Assembly: GCA_945901125.1 (NCBI GenBank)
Contig: CAMDKD010000010.1
Location: 16,506 to 80,505, forward strand
Direction: 5' to 3'
From: Bordetella parapertussis
GTDB lineage: Bacteria; Pseudomonadota; Gammaproteobacteria; Burkholderiales; Burkholderiaceae_C
Length of the DNA stretch: 64,000 nt
Below are positions 16,345 to 25,839 of the stretch, piece by piece; the stretch's first letter is position 1, and each line of letters begins with the position of its first letter. Under the pieces are notes generated by a model. The model worked only from the letters and a program-made list of their open reading frames with translations, had not been told where the DNA came from and made no database searches. The position numbers and the translations under genes are program-made.

Positions 16345-17805
16345 TCAGGCCGTACCGCCGACGGTCAAGCCGTCAATCCGCAACGTGGGCTGGCCGACGC
16401 CAACCGGCACGCTTTGGCCTTCTTTGCCGCAAGTGCCGACGCCGGGGTCTAAGGCCATGTCGTTGCCAATCATGCTGACTCGGGTGAGCGCGTCAGGGCC
16501 GTTGCCCACCAAAGTCGCGCCTTTGACTGGGTATTTGATTTTTCCTTTTTCCACCCAATACGCCTGGCTGGCGGAAAACACAAACTTGCCTGAAGTGATG
16601 TCTACTTGTCCGCCACCGAAATTGGTGGCATACAAACCTTTTTTGATGCTGGCGACGATTTCTTCGGGGTGTTTGTCACCGCCCAACATATAAGTGTTGG
16701 TCATGCGCGGCATGGGCACATGGGCGTAGCTTTCGCGCCGCCCGTTGCCGGTGGGCACCACGCCCATGAGGCGCGCATTCATGCTGTCTTGAATGTAAGC
16801 TTTCAATATGCCGTCTTCAATCAGCACATTGCGCTGGCTGGCGTTGCCTTCGTCGTCCACATTTAACGAACCGCGACGGTCGGCAATCGTGCCGTCGTCA
16901 AGCACGGTCACGCCTTTGGCGGCCACGCGTTGTCCAATGCGTCCGCTGAAGGCGCTCGAGCCTTTGCGGTTGAAGTCACCCTCCAAGCCGTGTCCTATGG
17001 CTTCGTGCAACAAAATCCCGGGCCAGCCCGAGCCCAGCACCACGGTCATTTCACCTGCGGGCGCGGCTTGCGCCTGTAAATTGGTCAAGGCAGCGCCGAC
17101 GGCCTCGTCCACATAACGGGTTAAGCAATCGGCATCGAAATGCGCCAACCCGAAGCGGCCGCCACCGCCGGCCGATCCGCTTTCACGCCGGCCTTTTTCT
17201 TCCACGATGACGTTCAAGGACAAACGCACCAAGGGACGCACATCGGCAGCCAAGGTGCCGTCAGCACGAGCGACCAGCACCACGTCGTATTCGCTGGCCA
17301 GACCAGCCATGACTTGCACCACGCGCGGGTCTTTGGCGCGCGCCTGCTGCTCCAGTCGTTCGAGCAAATTGACTTTGGCGGTGCTGTCCAAGCTGGCGAT
17401 CGGGTCGTCGTCGCGGTACAGGCTGCGCGCCCCGGCGATGCGACGGCCGGGCACCTTGGTGCTGGCGTTGTTCCCCGATGCGGCAATGCTGCGCACCGTG
17501 TGGGCTGCGTCCATCAGCGAGGCCATGGAAATATCGTCTGAGTATGCAAATGCAGTTTTTTCACCACTCACCGCGCGCACGCCCACACCCTGGTCTATGC
17601 TGAACGAACCGGTTTTGACTATGCCCTCTTCCAGGCTCCAGCCCTCAGAGCGGGTGTACTGAAAATACAAATCAGCATCGTCTATGCGGTGGGCGCGTAT
17701 GGCCGACAAAGCTTGGGTCAAATGGCTCTCATTCAGGCCGTAAGGCGTGAGCAACAGGCTTTGCGCGATGGCCAAGCGTTCGAGGGTAGGTTCGTGTGCA
17801 ATCAT
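16345..17805 (-). CDS. tldD: TldD metalloprotease component
   Basis: TldD is the zinc-protease subunit of the TldD/TldE(PmbA) complex, which degrades unfolded peptides, matures modified peptides and affects CcdA antitoxin turnover in E. coli. The 486-residue protein has the HEAIGHGLEGD zinc motif near residue 265 and the family stretch GSSAFSGRIGQRVA after it. The C-terminal half contains the third metal-ligand region. The partner gene pmbA is not in the window. TACAAT ends exactly 7 nt before the ATG and no Shine-Dalgarno is seen, so a leaderless mRNA is possible. aroG and its leader follow downstream. Confidence 0.94.
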   Translation of the reverse strand: MIAHEPTLERLAIAQSLLLTPYGLNESHLTQALSAIRAHRIDDADLYFQYTRSEGWSLEEGIVKTGSFSIDQGVGVRAVSGEKTAFAYSDDISMASLMDAAHTVRSIAASGNNASTKVPGRRIAGARSLYRDDDPIASLDSTAKVNLLERLEQQARAKDPRVVQVMAGLASEYDVVLVARADGTLAADVRPLVRLSLNVIVEEKGRRESGSAGGGGRFGLAHFDADCLTRYVDEAVGAALTNLQAQAAPAGEMTVVLGSGWPGILLHEAIGHGLEGDFNRKGSSAFSGRIGQRVAAKGVTVLDDGTIADRRGSLNVDDEGNASQRNVLIEDGILKAYIQDSMNARLMGVVPTGNGRRESYAHVPMPRMTNTYMLGGDKHPEEIVASIKKGLYATNFGGGQVDITSGKFVFSASQAYWVEKGKIKYPVKGATLVGNGPDALTRVSMIGNDMALDPGVGTCGKEGQSVPVGVGQPTLRIDGLTVGGTA

Positions 17806-17909
17806 TTGGCCATTGTAGAAGCCGGATCACAGCCTTGAAACTCTCAGGGCATTGCCTGTAAACAACAGCAAAACCCGGGCATTTTCACGGGCGCTCAAGC
17901 CTGGGCAGC

Positions 17910-18791
17910 TTATGAACGCTCGCTATGGCGTATGAATTCCAGCATCTTGCTGTCGTCCATCACGCCCATGCCTTGTTGACAAGCCATGGCAAATGCCTGG
18001 GCAGCTGCCGCACCCAGCCAGCCGCTGTAGCCGACTTGCTGCGCCGCCTCGACGGCCAGGCGCGTGTCCTTGGCCAGCAAACGCATGTGTGAGCCTGCGC
18101 TGGTGTCGCCGGCAAACACCCGGCGCAAGCGGTCAGTGCCTATCCAGTTCTGACCGCTGGAGCGCTCAATCAAAGACAGCGTGACTTCTTTGTCAAGACC
18201 GAGTTTTTCTGCCAGCACCATGGCTTCGCAAGCGCCGACCAGGTTGATACCGGCCAGCATGTTGTTGACCAGTTTGACCCGGGTACCGTCACCGACCTTG
18301 TGGCTGATGAAAACACATTGCTCGGACAGCGTGTTGAGCAATTCGTTTTGCGCCGCCAATACCTCAGCAGGCGCGGCCGTCATCAAACTCATGCTGCCGT
18401 TGGCGGCGCGTATCGGCCCGCCGGACATGGGCGCGTCGACCATGTGCACGCCTATGGCCTGCAACTGACGGGCGAAATCTTCGGTTTGCGCCGGTGCCAA
18501 GGTCGGGCACATGATGACCGTCTGCCCGGCTTGCAAATGGGCCAGCAAACCGGTCGGCCCGTCCAACACCTCTTGCACCTGCACCGCATCAATCACGCAC
18601 ACTATCACCGAGTCAGCAGCCTTGGCGACAGCCGCGGCACTGTCGCAGCCGTGCGCACCTGCATCCTGTAAAACTTGCTGTGTGGCCGCGTCTTTGTCGT
18701 GCACATGCACCGGCCAGCCCATGCTCAGCAAGCGCCTGGCCATGCCGCCGCCCATGTTGCCGGTTCCTACGATTCCTGTGTGTTTGCTCAT
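17910..18791 (-). CDS. NAD(P)-dependent oxidoreductase, 3-hydroxyisobutyrate dehydrogenase family
   Basis: The 293-residue beta-hydroxyacid dehydrogenase has the N-terminal Rossmann motif GTGNMGGGMARRLL. The substrate loop MVDAPMSGGPIRAANGS (near residue 118) and the catalytic Lys in GTRVKLVNNMLAG (near 170) are intact. Candidate substrates include 3-hydroxyisobutyrate, tartronate semialdehyde (GarR/GlxR) and related acids. Neither sequence nor neighbours decide between them. It overlaps the rodA stop by 4 bp (ATGA), so it is translationally coupled to a wall-elongation gene with no obvious functional link. Confidence 0.88.
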   Translation of the reverse strand: MSKHTGIVGTGNMGGGMARRLLSMGWPVHVHDKDAATQQVLQDAGAHGCDSAAAVAKAADSVIVCVIDAVQVQEVLDGPTGLLAHLQAGQTVIMCPTLAPAQTEDFARQLQAIGVHMVDAPMSGGPIRAANGSMSLMTAAPAEVLAAQNELLNTLSEQCVFISHKVGDGTRVKLVNNMLAGINLVGACEAMVLAEKLGLDKEVTLSLIERSSGQNWIGTDRLRRVFAGDTSAGSHMRLLAKDTRLAVEAAQQVGYSGWLGAAAAQAFAMACQQGMGVMDDSKMLEFIRHSERS

Positions 18792-19942
18792 GATTGCACC
18801 AACTGTTTGGCTTTCGCTATCGACAGCAATATACCGATGCCGAAACCCAGCGTGACCATGGCCGTTCCTCCGTAACTAATGAACGGCAGGGGCACACCGA
18901 CCACCGGCAAGATGCCACTGACCATGCCCATGTTGACGAAGGCATAGGTAAAAAAGATCAAGGTCACGCTACCGGCGAGCAGGCGCGCAAACAGCGTCGG
19001 CCCCTCCAATGAAATCGCCAGACCACGCAGCACCAAAAACACAAAGCCTCCCATCAGCAACAGATTGCCGAGTAAGCCGAACTCTTCGCCGTATGCCGCA
19101 AAAATGAAATCGGTGGTGCGCTCAGGAATGAAGTCCAGATGGGTTTGCGTGCCCTGCATGAAACCCTTACCGAAAAAACCGCCGGAACCTATGGCAATCA
19201 TGCCCTGGATGATGTGAAAACCCTTGCCCAAGGGATCGCGCCAGGGGTCGAGCAAAGTGCAAACGCGCTGGCGCTGGTACTCGCGCATCAGCGGCCATTT
19301 CATACCATCCGTGCACAAAGTCGGTTCAAACACCACCAGCAAAACAGCACCAACCAGCCCCAGTACCAAAGGCGGAACTATCCATTTCCAGCCAAGGCCG
19401 GCAAAGAACAACACATACAGACCGGCGGCCAGCACCAGAATGGCTGTACCCAGGTCGGGTTGCTTGGCGATCAAGCCAACCGGCATGGCCAGCAACACCG
19501 TGGCGACCAGGAAATCCAGCGGTCGCAACTGCCCTTCGCGTTTTTGAAACCACCAGGCCAGCATCAGCGGCATGCCTATCTTCATGATTTCGCTGGGTTG
19601 AATCACGATGCCAATGTTCAACCAACGCCTGGCGCCGTTTTTGGTCAAACCGAACAAGGCCACCGCCACCAGCAAAGCCAGCCCTACCGTATACAAAGGC
19701 ACGGCCAATGTCATCAAGCGCTGGGGCGGAATTTGCGCCACCACAAACATGATGCCGAAAGCCAGCGTCAGATTGCGCGTGTGGTCCCAAAAACGCATGC
19801 CGTTGGCGTAGCCGGAAGCAAACATGGTGATCAAACCGGCGGTGGCCAGCAAGGCCACAGCCAGCGTCAGTTGTCCGTCAAAGCCGCGCAGCACGTGCAT
19901 GAACTGGCGCAGGACATAGGGTTTTTCAAAGCTGATAGCCAT
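18788..19942 (-). CDS. rodA: Rod-shape SEDS peptidoglycan polymerase RodA
   Basis: RodA is the SEDS-family glycosyltransferase that polymerises lateral-wall peptidoglycan with PBP2. The 384-residue protein has about ten membrane helices. SEDS motifs seen are KNGARRWLNIG, PSEIMKIGMPL and the C-terminal GVPLPFISYGGTAM; the periplasmic loop with WRDPLGKGFHIIQG lies between. ATG 19942 (MAISFEKPYVLRQF) was preferred to an opening 17 codons upstream. GATAAT ends 7 nt before the ATG. The partner PBP2 gene and mreBCD are not in the window. A second SEDS gene, ftsW, lies in the dcw cluster. Confidence 0.95.
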   Translation of the reverse strand: MAISFEKPYVLRQFMHVLRGFDGQLTLAVALLATAGLITMFASGYANGMRFWDHTRNLTLAFGIMFVVAQIPPQRLMTLAVPLYTVGLALLVAVALFGLTKNGARRWLNIGIVIQPSEIMKIGMPLMLAWWFQKREGQLRPLDFLVATVLLAMPVGLIAKQPDLGTAILVLAAGLYVLFFAGLGWKWIVPPLVLGLVGAVLLVVFEPTLCTDGMKWPLMREYQRQRVCTLLDPWRDPLGKGFHIIQGMIAIGSGGFFGKGFMQGTQTHLDFIPERTTDFIFAAYGEEFGLLGNLLLMGGFVFLVLRGLAISLEGPTLFARLLAGSVTLIFFTYAFVNMGMVSGILPVVGVPLPFISYGGTAMVTLGFGIGILLSIAKAKQLVQS

Positions 19943-20008
19943 GCAGGAATTATCAACGCATTCTTCACGGTGCTCTGCAACTGATGTCTGCATGGGAGAA
20001 TCGCGTCC

Positions 20009-22084
20009 ATGTACGCATTATTTGAAGAAGCCGGCAAACTCCAGAGTGGCCGGGTGCTGTCCGAAGCAGACACATCGGCGCAAATGGAGCTGGCATCCGG
20101 CAAACGGGTGAAAGTGAAAACCGCGCAGGTTTTGCTGCGTTTTGACAAACCCCAACCGCCCGAGCTGCTGCAAGCCGCCGCCGCATTGGCCGACACCATG
20201 GAACTGGAGTTGGCATGGGAGTTTGCGCCGCCGGATGAATTTTCTTTCGGTGAACTGGCGGTTGAATATTTCAGCGACAAAGCCACGCTGACCGAACAAG
20301 TCGCTTGTCTGCTCAAGCTTTCCGAAGCGCCGCATTATTTCCGTCGCGCCGGCAAAGGCCGGTTCAAAAAAGCACCGGCCGACATCATCGCGCAAGCGCT
20401 GGCAGCGATTGAAAAGAAAAAAGAATTGCAAGCGCAAATTGAAAGCTGGGCGCAACACCTGGTCGACGGCCAATGTCCGGCGCCTGTGCAAACCCAGCTT
20501 TACAAAATTCTGTTCAAGCCGGACAAAAATGCGCCCGAGTACAAAGCCGTGGTGCTGGCCGCCAAGCAAAGCCAGCGCCCGCCGCTGACACTGTTGCAGC
20601 AAGCCGGTGCCATCCAAAGCGCTTACGACTTTCATTGGCAGCGTTTTTTGTTCGAGCATTTCCCCAAGGGCACCGGCTTTCCCGCCTTGCAAGCCCCGGC
20701 GCTGCCGCAAGACCTGCCACTGGCTGAGGTGCAAGCCTATTCCATAGACGATTCACAAACCACCGAAATCGACGACGCCTTGTCGGTGCAAGGCCTGGGC
20801 AGCGGCACAGTGGTCATGGGCATTCACATCGCCGCGCCTGCGCTGGCTTTGCAACCGGGCGACGCCATCGATCAGGTCGCGCGTCAGCGTTTGTCCACGG
20901 TCTACATGCCGGGCCACAAAATCACCATGCTGCCCGACAGCGTGGTGCAAACCTATACGCTGGATGCGGGCAAGGCTTGTCCGGCGCTCTCCTTGTATGT
21001 CAGCTTCGACGAGGACACGCTGGAAGTACAAAGCACAGTGACCCGCTTGGAGCAAGTGCCCATTGCCGCCAATTTGCGCCACGACAAACTCGACCATATC
21101 GTCACCGAGGCCTGGCTGAGCGATGCAGCCTTCTCGCACGAAGACACCGCACTGGATGCCGGACTGCCGCGTGCAGAACTGCGCTTCATGCACCGTCTGG
21201 CGCGACACCTTAAAGCAAAGCGCGAACTGGTGCGCGGTAAGCCCGAGCAATTCAACCGCCCGGATTTCAATTTCCGCGTCGACGCTGTCGGCGAGCACGG
21301 GCCGCGCGGCGACGAGCCTGTGCACCTGAGCATTCGCCCGCGCGGCGCGGCGCTCGATTTGATCGTGGCCGAGGCCATGATTCTGGCCAACAGCAGCTGG
21401 GGCCAGTGGCTGGCCGATCTGGGTGTGCCGGGTCTGTACCGCAGCCAAGCCAGTCTGGCGCCCGGCATCAAGGTGCGCATGGGCACGCGTGCTTTGCCGC
21501 ACGCAGGCATTGGTGTTCCCTGTTATGCCTGGAGCACTTCCCCGCTGCGCCGTTACACCGATCTGGTGAATCAATGGCAACTGGTAGCCTGTGTGCGTAA
21601 CGGTGCCACCGCAGCATTGGTTGCGCCTTTTAAACCCAAAGACGCCGGTCTGATGTCCATCGTCTCGGCGTTTGAAGATGCTTACTCGGCGTACAACAGC
21701 AACCAAGGCACCATGGAGCGTTACTGGACATTGCAATACCTGCAACAACAGCAGTTGCAAGAGATTGACGCCACGGTCATCAAGTCTTTTCCCGGCGAAG
21801 CGCCGGTGGTGCGCGCCGTCGCCCTGCCGCTGGTGCTCAGCCTGCATGCGGCCCCGCCATTGGAAAGAGGCGCGCTGGTGCGCGTGCGACTCGGTCATGT
21901 AGACAGCATGGCGCTGGACGTGTCCGCCACCTTTTTGGCGCTGCTGGATGCACCGTCAGCAATGGAAGAAGACAGTGCCGACGAAGAAATCAGCGCCGGT
22001 CCGCTGACCATTGCCATGGATTTGGATGAAGCCACTGAAGGCGATGCGCCAGCAGCCACCGGCGGGTCTGAGTCTGCCGCTTGA
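20009..22084 (+). CDS. RNB-domain (RNase II/R-like) exoribonuclease
   Basis: The 691-residue protein belongs to the RNase II superfamily of 3'-5' exoribonucleases. The catalytic acidic cluster is in YSIDDSQTTEIDDALSV near residue 247. Further RNB motifs are MPGHKITMLPDSV, EAMILANSSWGQWL and SPLRRYTDLVNQW. The N terminus (to about 200) is a poorly conserved domain in place of canonical cold-shock domains. The C-terminal S1 region is degenerate and ends in an acidic, Ala-rich tail. This form is typical of Burkholderiales and is shorter than RNase R. GGGAGA precedes the ATG. Its stop shares one base with the next gene. Confidence 0.92.
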   Translation: MYALFEEAGKLQSGRVLSEADTSAQMELASGKRVKVKTAQVLLRFDKPQPPELLQAAAALADTMELELAWEFAPPDEFSFGELAVEYFSDKATLTEQVACLLKLSEAPHYFRRAGKGRFKKAPADIIAQALAAIEKKKELQAQIESWAQHLVDGQCPAPVQTQLYKILFKPDKNAPEYKAVVLAAKQSQRPPLTLLQQAGAIQSAYDFHWQRFLFEHFPKGTGFPALQAPALPQDLPLAEVQAYSIDDSQTTEIDDALSVQGLGSGTVVMGIHIAAPALALQPGDAIDQVARQRLSTVYMPGHKITMLPDSVVQTYTLDAGKACPALSLYVSFDEDTLEVQSTVTRLEQVPIAANLRHDKLDHIVTEAWLSDAAFSHEDTALDAGLPRAELRFMHRLARHLKAKRELVRGKPEQFNRPDFNFRVDAVGEHGPRGDEPVHLSIRPRGAALDLIVAEAMILANSSWGQWLADLGVPGLYRSQASLAPGIKVRMGTRALPHAGIGVPCYAWSTSPLRRYTDLVNQWQLVACVRNGATAALVAPFKPKDAGLMSIVSAFEDAYSAYNSNQGTMERYWTLQYLQQQQLQEIDATVIKSFPGEAPVVRAVALPLVLSLHAAPPLERGALVRVRLGHVDSMALDVSATFLALLDAPSAMEEDSADEEISAGPLTIAMDLDEATEGDAPAATGGSESAA

Positions 22085-22947
22085 TGAAGATGGCCATCAG
22101 CATGCCGCTACGCTTGACGCCCATGCAGATAGCCATTGTTGTGTCCTTGCTATTGCATGCCGGTTTGCTGGTGTTTAGGTTGGCGGATCCGCAAGGCTTT
22201 GACCGCTTGATGACGCAAATGCCGCTGGACATTATTCTGGTGAATGCACGCAGCAGCGCCGCTGCACCCGACAAACCGCAAGCGCTGGCGCAAGCCAATT
22301 TGCAAGGCGGTGGCGATGTGGCCCAGGGCCGCGCCCAGTCGCCGCTGCCGCTGTCCGAGCGCAGTCAAAGCGGCCAGGCAGACGATGCGGCAACGGCCAA
22401 ATTGCGCCAGTTGAAACAACAGCAAAGCGCGCTGCTGGCTCAGGTCAAACAACAACTGAGTATCAACAGCACGCGACAGTCGGCCAACGCGAGCGAGGCG
22501 GCGGCCATTGATCAACAGCGACGCCAGTTGCTCGACACGCTGGCCGAGATTGAGCAACGCATCAACGAACAAAACGCCAGACCGCGCACGCGTTACGTCA
22601 GCCCGTCCACACGCGAAGTCAGTTATGCGCTCTACCACGACCACATGCGGCGTTTGATTGAAGAACACGGCACGCGTTTTTTTCCACAAATCCAAGGCCG
22701 CAAGCTTTACGGCAGCCTGACCCTGATGCTGACGGTGAACGCGCAAGGCCGTGTCATTGCCTCGCAAGTGCTGAAAAGCTCGGGTCAGCCCGAGCTGGAT
22801 AAACTGGCGCTGGCGCTGGCGCAAAACGCCGGGCCTTTCGGCACATTCAGCGCCGAGATGAAACGCGAATTCGATCAGCTGGCCATGGTCTCGCGCTATA
22901 CCTTTAAGCGCAACCTGACGGTGCAAGCAGATAACCCGGAACAATGA
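22084..22947 (+). CDS. TonB-like energy-transducer/TonB C-terminal domain protein
   Basis: The 287-residue protein has an N-terminal signal-anchor helix (IAIVVSLLLHAGLLVF). A periplasmic Gln/Ala-rich coiled region follows (about 100-165), then a C-terminal TonB_C domain: YGSLTLMLTVNAQGRVIASQ, then SSGQPELDKLAL. It lacks the long Pro-rich spacer of classical TonB and has no exbBD beside it, so energy transduction is uncertain; it may be a TolA/TonB-like envelope protein. ATG 22084 overlaps the upstream TGA by one base. mtgA follows directly. Confidence 0.8.
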   Translation: MKMAISMPLRLTPMQIAIVVSLLLHAGLLVFRLADPQGFDRLMTQMPLDIILVNARSSAAAPDKPQALAQANLQGGGDVAQGRAQSPLPLSERSQSGQADDAATAKLRQLKQQQSALLAQVKQQLSINSTRQSANASEAAAIDQQRRQLLDTLAEIEQRINEQNARPRTRYVSPSTREVSYALYHDHMRRLIEEHGTRFFPQIQGRKLYGSLTLMLTVNAQGRVIASQVLKSSGQPELDKLALALAQNAGPFGTFSAEMKREFDQLAMVSRYTFKRNLTVQADNPEQ

Positions 22948-22948
22948 C

Positions 22949-23689
22949 ATGGGCATGGATGTGAAACGCATGACCGGTTGGCGCGCATGGCGTCGCTTTG
23001 TGCTGTTGCTGTTGCTCGCCGGTGTGGGTTTGCAGTTGTATTTTCTGGCGCGTGTGTTCATGCTGCGCTATATCGACCCGGGCTCTACGGCATTCGAACG
23101 TTCGCAAATCACGCAAATGCTGCACAACGAACAAGGCTTGCGCTGGCGCCAGGAGTGGATGCCGGCCTCGCGCATCAACACCAGTCTCAGCCGCGCGGTG
23201 ATTGCTTCCGAAGACGATATGTTTGCCAGCCACGACGGCGTGCAATGGCAGGCGATTGAAAAGGCCTGGCAGCGCAATGAAAAAGCACAGTCCCGTTCCT
23301 CTACCAATGGTAAGACGCCTAAAGTGGTGGGGGGCTCGACCATCACCCAGCAATTGGCGAAGAACCTGTTTTTATCCGGCGAACGCAATTTTTTACGCAA
23401 AGGCCAGGAGCTGTTGATCACGCTGGCGCTGGAGAGCTGTTTGAGCAAACAACGCATTCTGGAAATTTATTTGAACCATGTCGAATGGGGCAAAGGCGTG
23501 TTCGGCGCTGAAGCTGCTGCGCGGCATTATTTTTCTAAACGCGCTGCGCAATTGACGCCTTGGGAATCGGCGCGCCTGGCGGTGATGCTTCCGCGTCCCA
23601 AGTATTTTGAGAAGCTGCCCCAGTCGCCCTACCTGACAGATCGGTCTCAAGTGATCCTAGGGCGCATGGGCGCGGCGGTGCTGCCGTGA
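22949..23689 (+). CDS. mtgA: Monofunctional biosynthetic peptidoglycan transglycosylase
   Basis: MtgA polymerises lipid II into glycan strands without a transpeptidase domain. The 246-residue GT51 protein has one N-terminal membrane helix (FVLLLLLAGVGLQLYFLA). The catalytic Glu is in ASEDDMFASHDG and the second motif is VVGGSTITQQLAKNLF. KGQELLITLALE and IYLNHVEWGKGVFGAEAAA are also present, so all key GT51 motifs are intact. It begins 1 bp after the tonB-like stop, and its TGA overlaps the GTG start of ruvC. Confidence 0.95.
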   Translation: MGMDVKRMTGWRAWRRFVLLLLLAGVGLQLYFLARVFMLRYIDPGSTAFERSQITQMLHNEQGLRWRQEWMPASRINTSLSRAVIASEDDMFASHDGVQWQAIEKAWQRNEKAQSRSSTNGKTPKVVGGSTITQQLAKNLFLSGERNFLRKGQELLITLALESCLSKQRILEIYLNHVEWGKGVFGAEAAARHYFSKRAAQLTPWESARLAVMLPRPKYFEKLPQSPYLTDRSQVILGRMGAAVLP

Positions 23690-24234
23690 AAGTGCTGGGC
23701 ATAGACCCGGGCTTGCAAACCACCGGTTTCGGCGTGGTTGATTTCAACAGCGGTCAGCTCAGTTACGTAGCCAGCGGCACCATCAGCACCACGCATTTAC
23801 CGCGTGCAGATATCGCGGCCCGCATAGGCGTGCTGTTTGACGGCATCAGCGAGGTCGCGCAACGCTACCAACCGGATTGCGCGGCTTTGGAAATTGTGTT
23901 TGTCAACCTCAACCCGCAAGCCACGCTGCTGCTGGGTCAGGCCCGTGGCGCCTGTTTGGCGGCGCTGGTTCATCAACAATTAAGCGTGGCCGAATACACC
24001 GCATTGCAAATGAAAAAAGCCATAGCTGGCCATGGCAAAGCTGCCAAGGCTCAGGTACAGGAAATGGTCAAGCGTTTATTGAATCTGCCCGGGCTGCCAG
24101 GGCCGGATGCCGCCGACGCGCTCGGCCTGGCCATCACGCATGCGCATGCGGCGCGCGGCATGGCTTTGATGAAAGACGCGGGTATGGGACGCGCCAAATC
24201 CAGCGGCATGTTGCGCGGCGGGCGCGGGGGTTAG
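23686..24234 (+). CDS. ruvC: Crossover junction endodeoxyribonuclease RuvC
   Basis: RuvC resolves Holliday junctions with RuvAB. The 182-residue protein has the four acidic residues of the RNase H-like active site: Asp in GIDPGLQTTGFGVV, Glu in ALEIVFVN, and two Asp in GPDAADALGLAITHAHA. The start is GTG 23686, overlapping the mtgA stop (GTGA). ruvA and ruvB are not beside it on the downstream side, where an unrelated lipoprotein gene lies in the opposite orientation. Confidence 0.96.
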   Translation: MKVLGIDPGLQTTGFGVVDFNSGQLSYVASGTISTTHLPRADIAARIGVLFDGISEVAQRYQPDCAALEIVFVNLNPQATLLLGQARGACLAALVHQQLSVAEYTALQMKKAIAGHGKAAKAQVQEMVKRLLNLPGLPGPDAADALGLAITHAHAARGMALMKDAGMGRAKSSGMLRGGRGG

Positions 24235-24296
24235 GTTTACGGGCAAATCAGCTTAGCGGCTTGCTCTATGACACAAGCAAAGTTATTGCCTGACTT

Positions 24297-25724
24297 TTAC
24301 TTTAGGTTACGCACGTAGCGCACATACAAAGGGGTGATCAGGCTGCTTTGCGAGACCATCACAAGGCCGAAATTAACGACCCAAGGGTTGACGGCGTTAC
24401 CCATTGTCGGAGTGGATGACAAATAGACATCTGTCTGACCTAAGTATGTTTGTGGAAAAACAAGCGAATCCCACTGTGTATTTCCCGGCCCGTAGGTGCT
24501 CAGTGAAAACAATTCCTTGATGTTAGGCAGACGCCAGCCCTGGCTTTTCATCTCTGCTGACTTGGCCAGCGCCTGGGCAAAAGTGAGTTTGGTGGCGGGT
24601 CCGGTGCAACTGCTGCCGTTCCATGTTTGACCATACGTGCAACGCTGCCAAACCAAACCGGTTTGTATGTCAGTCACTTCATCACCCGCCACGTTAAAAC
24701 GGTTTGTCTCGCTCAACTCTGGGCTTCTGACCAAACGCACATAAATGCTGCTGTCCCTGTTGCCTGAGGAGATATAGCCGGCATAAAAATTTACGTTGAA
24801 CGCTTGATCTATTCCCAGATTGTCTTGGTAAGAAGAAGACGTCCAGTATTCGTCATCAGTGCCCGGCGGGTTGATGAAAACTGTTGTATCGATGGCAATG
24901 TCTTTCAAACCGTAATTGACTATGCTGTGCAATTCACGCGCAGTGGGTAAGCGCCAGTCCGTAAAACCGCATAAATCTAATCTGTTCACCTCTTTGACAT
25001 AGGTGGCCGCGTTGTATGGGGCATCAATCTCTGCTTGTGTGGCCTTTAAGCCATCGCTTTTTTGAGCCGCCGTGGTGCTGTCAAAGTGTGTATAGGTTTT
25101 TTGATAGTCTCGCAAACCGCCGTCTGCGGACTTGATCTCCCATAACAATCCTGTGAGTTTGTCCTTGACGCAGTCGCTGCTTGAATACGTGTTCGCACCT
25201 TGTGTGAGCGTGCCAAAGTCCATGGTATTGATACTGCTGCGGGTACCGTCTTGCTCGGCATTCAAAGCAGACACCTCGGCACTGTTGCAATCTACTAAAA
25301 CATTGCTTGAACTTGTCACGCATTGCTTGCTTGTGATGCCCGAGGATGGAACGGGCGTGTAGCAACTCACACTGATGTCGCTCACGTTAGCCGTGGCTGT
25401 GCCGCTCGGTTTGGCAATCTCGCATTTCATGTTCTCGGGCAACTCTTGAATGCTGATGCTGTAAAGACTGCCTGCTTTCAATGTTTGTAAAAAATTGAAC
25501 TTGCCATTGCTATTTAAGCTGAGTGTTTCTTCATTAGCGGCCAGCTTTAGCAGTTTGCCGTTTGTCAATCCGCTGACACTGCCGCCCAGGGAATACAAGG
25601 CTGTTTTGTCCAGCGACTGGCTGTTGTTGCTGTTGTCAGCACTGTCAGAATCATTGCAACCGCAGGCGGTTAAGCACAAGCCCAGCAAAACAACAAACAC
25701 CTGAATGGGTTTAAGTTTAGCCAT
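24297..25724 (-). CDS. Lipoprotein with tandem DUF1566 (Lcl C-terminal) domains
   Basis: The 475-residue predicted lipoprotein has signal peptide VVLLGLCLTAC with the lipidated Cys at 21. A low-complexity Ser/Asn/Asp linker follows, then a small beta domain (YSLGGSVSGLTNGKLLKLA, about residues 45-115). Two DUF1566/Lcl_C units come next, marked by TGLLWE...DWRLPTARELHSIV and TGLVWQRC...GWRLPNIKELFSLS. Such domains have a lectin-like fold and occur on surface proteins; the ligand is unknown. Gene and flanks are visibly AT-richer than their neighbours, and the gene splits ruvC from the wall cluster, suggesting acquisition. No clear promoter or Shine-Dalgarno was assigned in 25725-25839. Confidence 0.8.
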   Translation of the reverse strand: MAKLKPIQVFVVLLGLCLTACGCNDSDSADNSNNSQSLDKTALYSLGGSVSGLTNGKLLKLAANEETLSLNSNGKFNFLQTLKAGSLYSISIQELPENMKCEIAKPSGTATANVSDISVSCYTPVPSSGITSKQCVTSSSNVLVDCNSAEVSALNAEQDGTRSSINTMDFGTLTQGANTYSSSDCVKDKLTGLLWEIKSADGGLRDYQKTYTHFDSTTAAQKSDGLKATQAEIDAPYNAATYVKEVNRLDLCGFTDWRLPTARELHSIVNYGLKDIAIDTTVFINPPGTDDEYWTSSSYQDNLGIDQAFNVNFYAGYISSGNRDSSIYVRLVRSPELSETNRFNVAGDEVTDIQTGLVWQRCTYGQTWNGSSCTGPATKLTFAQALAKSAEMKSQGWRLPNIKELFSLSTYGPGNTQWDSLVFPQTYLGQTDVYLSSTPTMGNAVNPWVVNFGLVMVSQSSLITPLYVRYVRNLK

Positions 25725-25839
25725 GAGACAAAAGGAAATAGTTGATGTTTTTTCAAATAACTATTTTCACTTTGAATAACCTGTTATCACTGCTATTTTC
25801 TGCAAACAGTCGGCTAAGTTGCCGTTAATATGCGCTGCT

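Noticed and set aside
20753..21898. 381-codon minus-strand frame
   Set aside because: It is antisense to the catalytic part of the RNB ribonuclease; the plus-strand protein has all family motifs.
23687..23689. Frameshift suspected between mtgA and ruvC
   Set aside because: The overlap is a normal GTGA stop-start junction; both proteins are complete.
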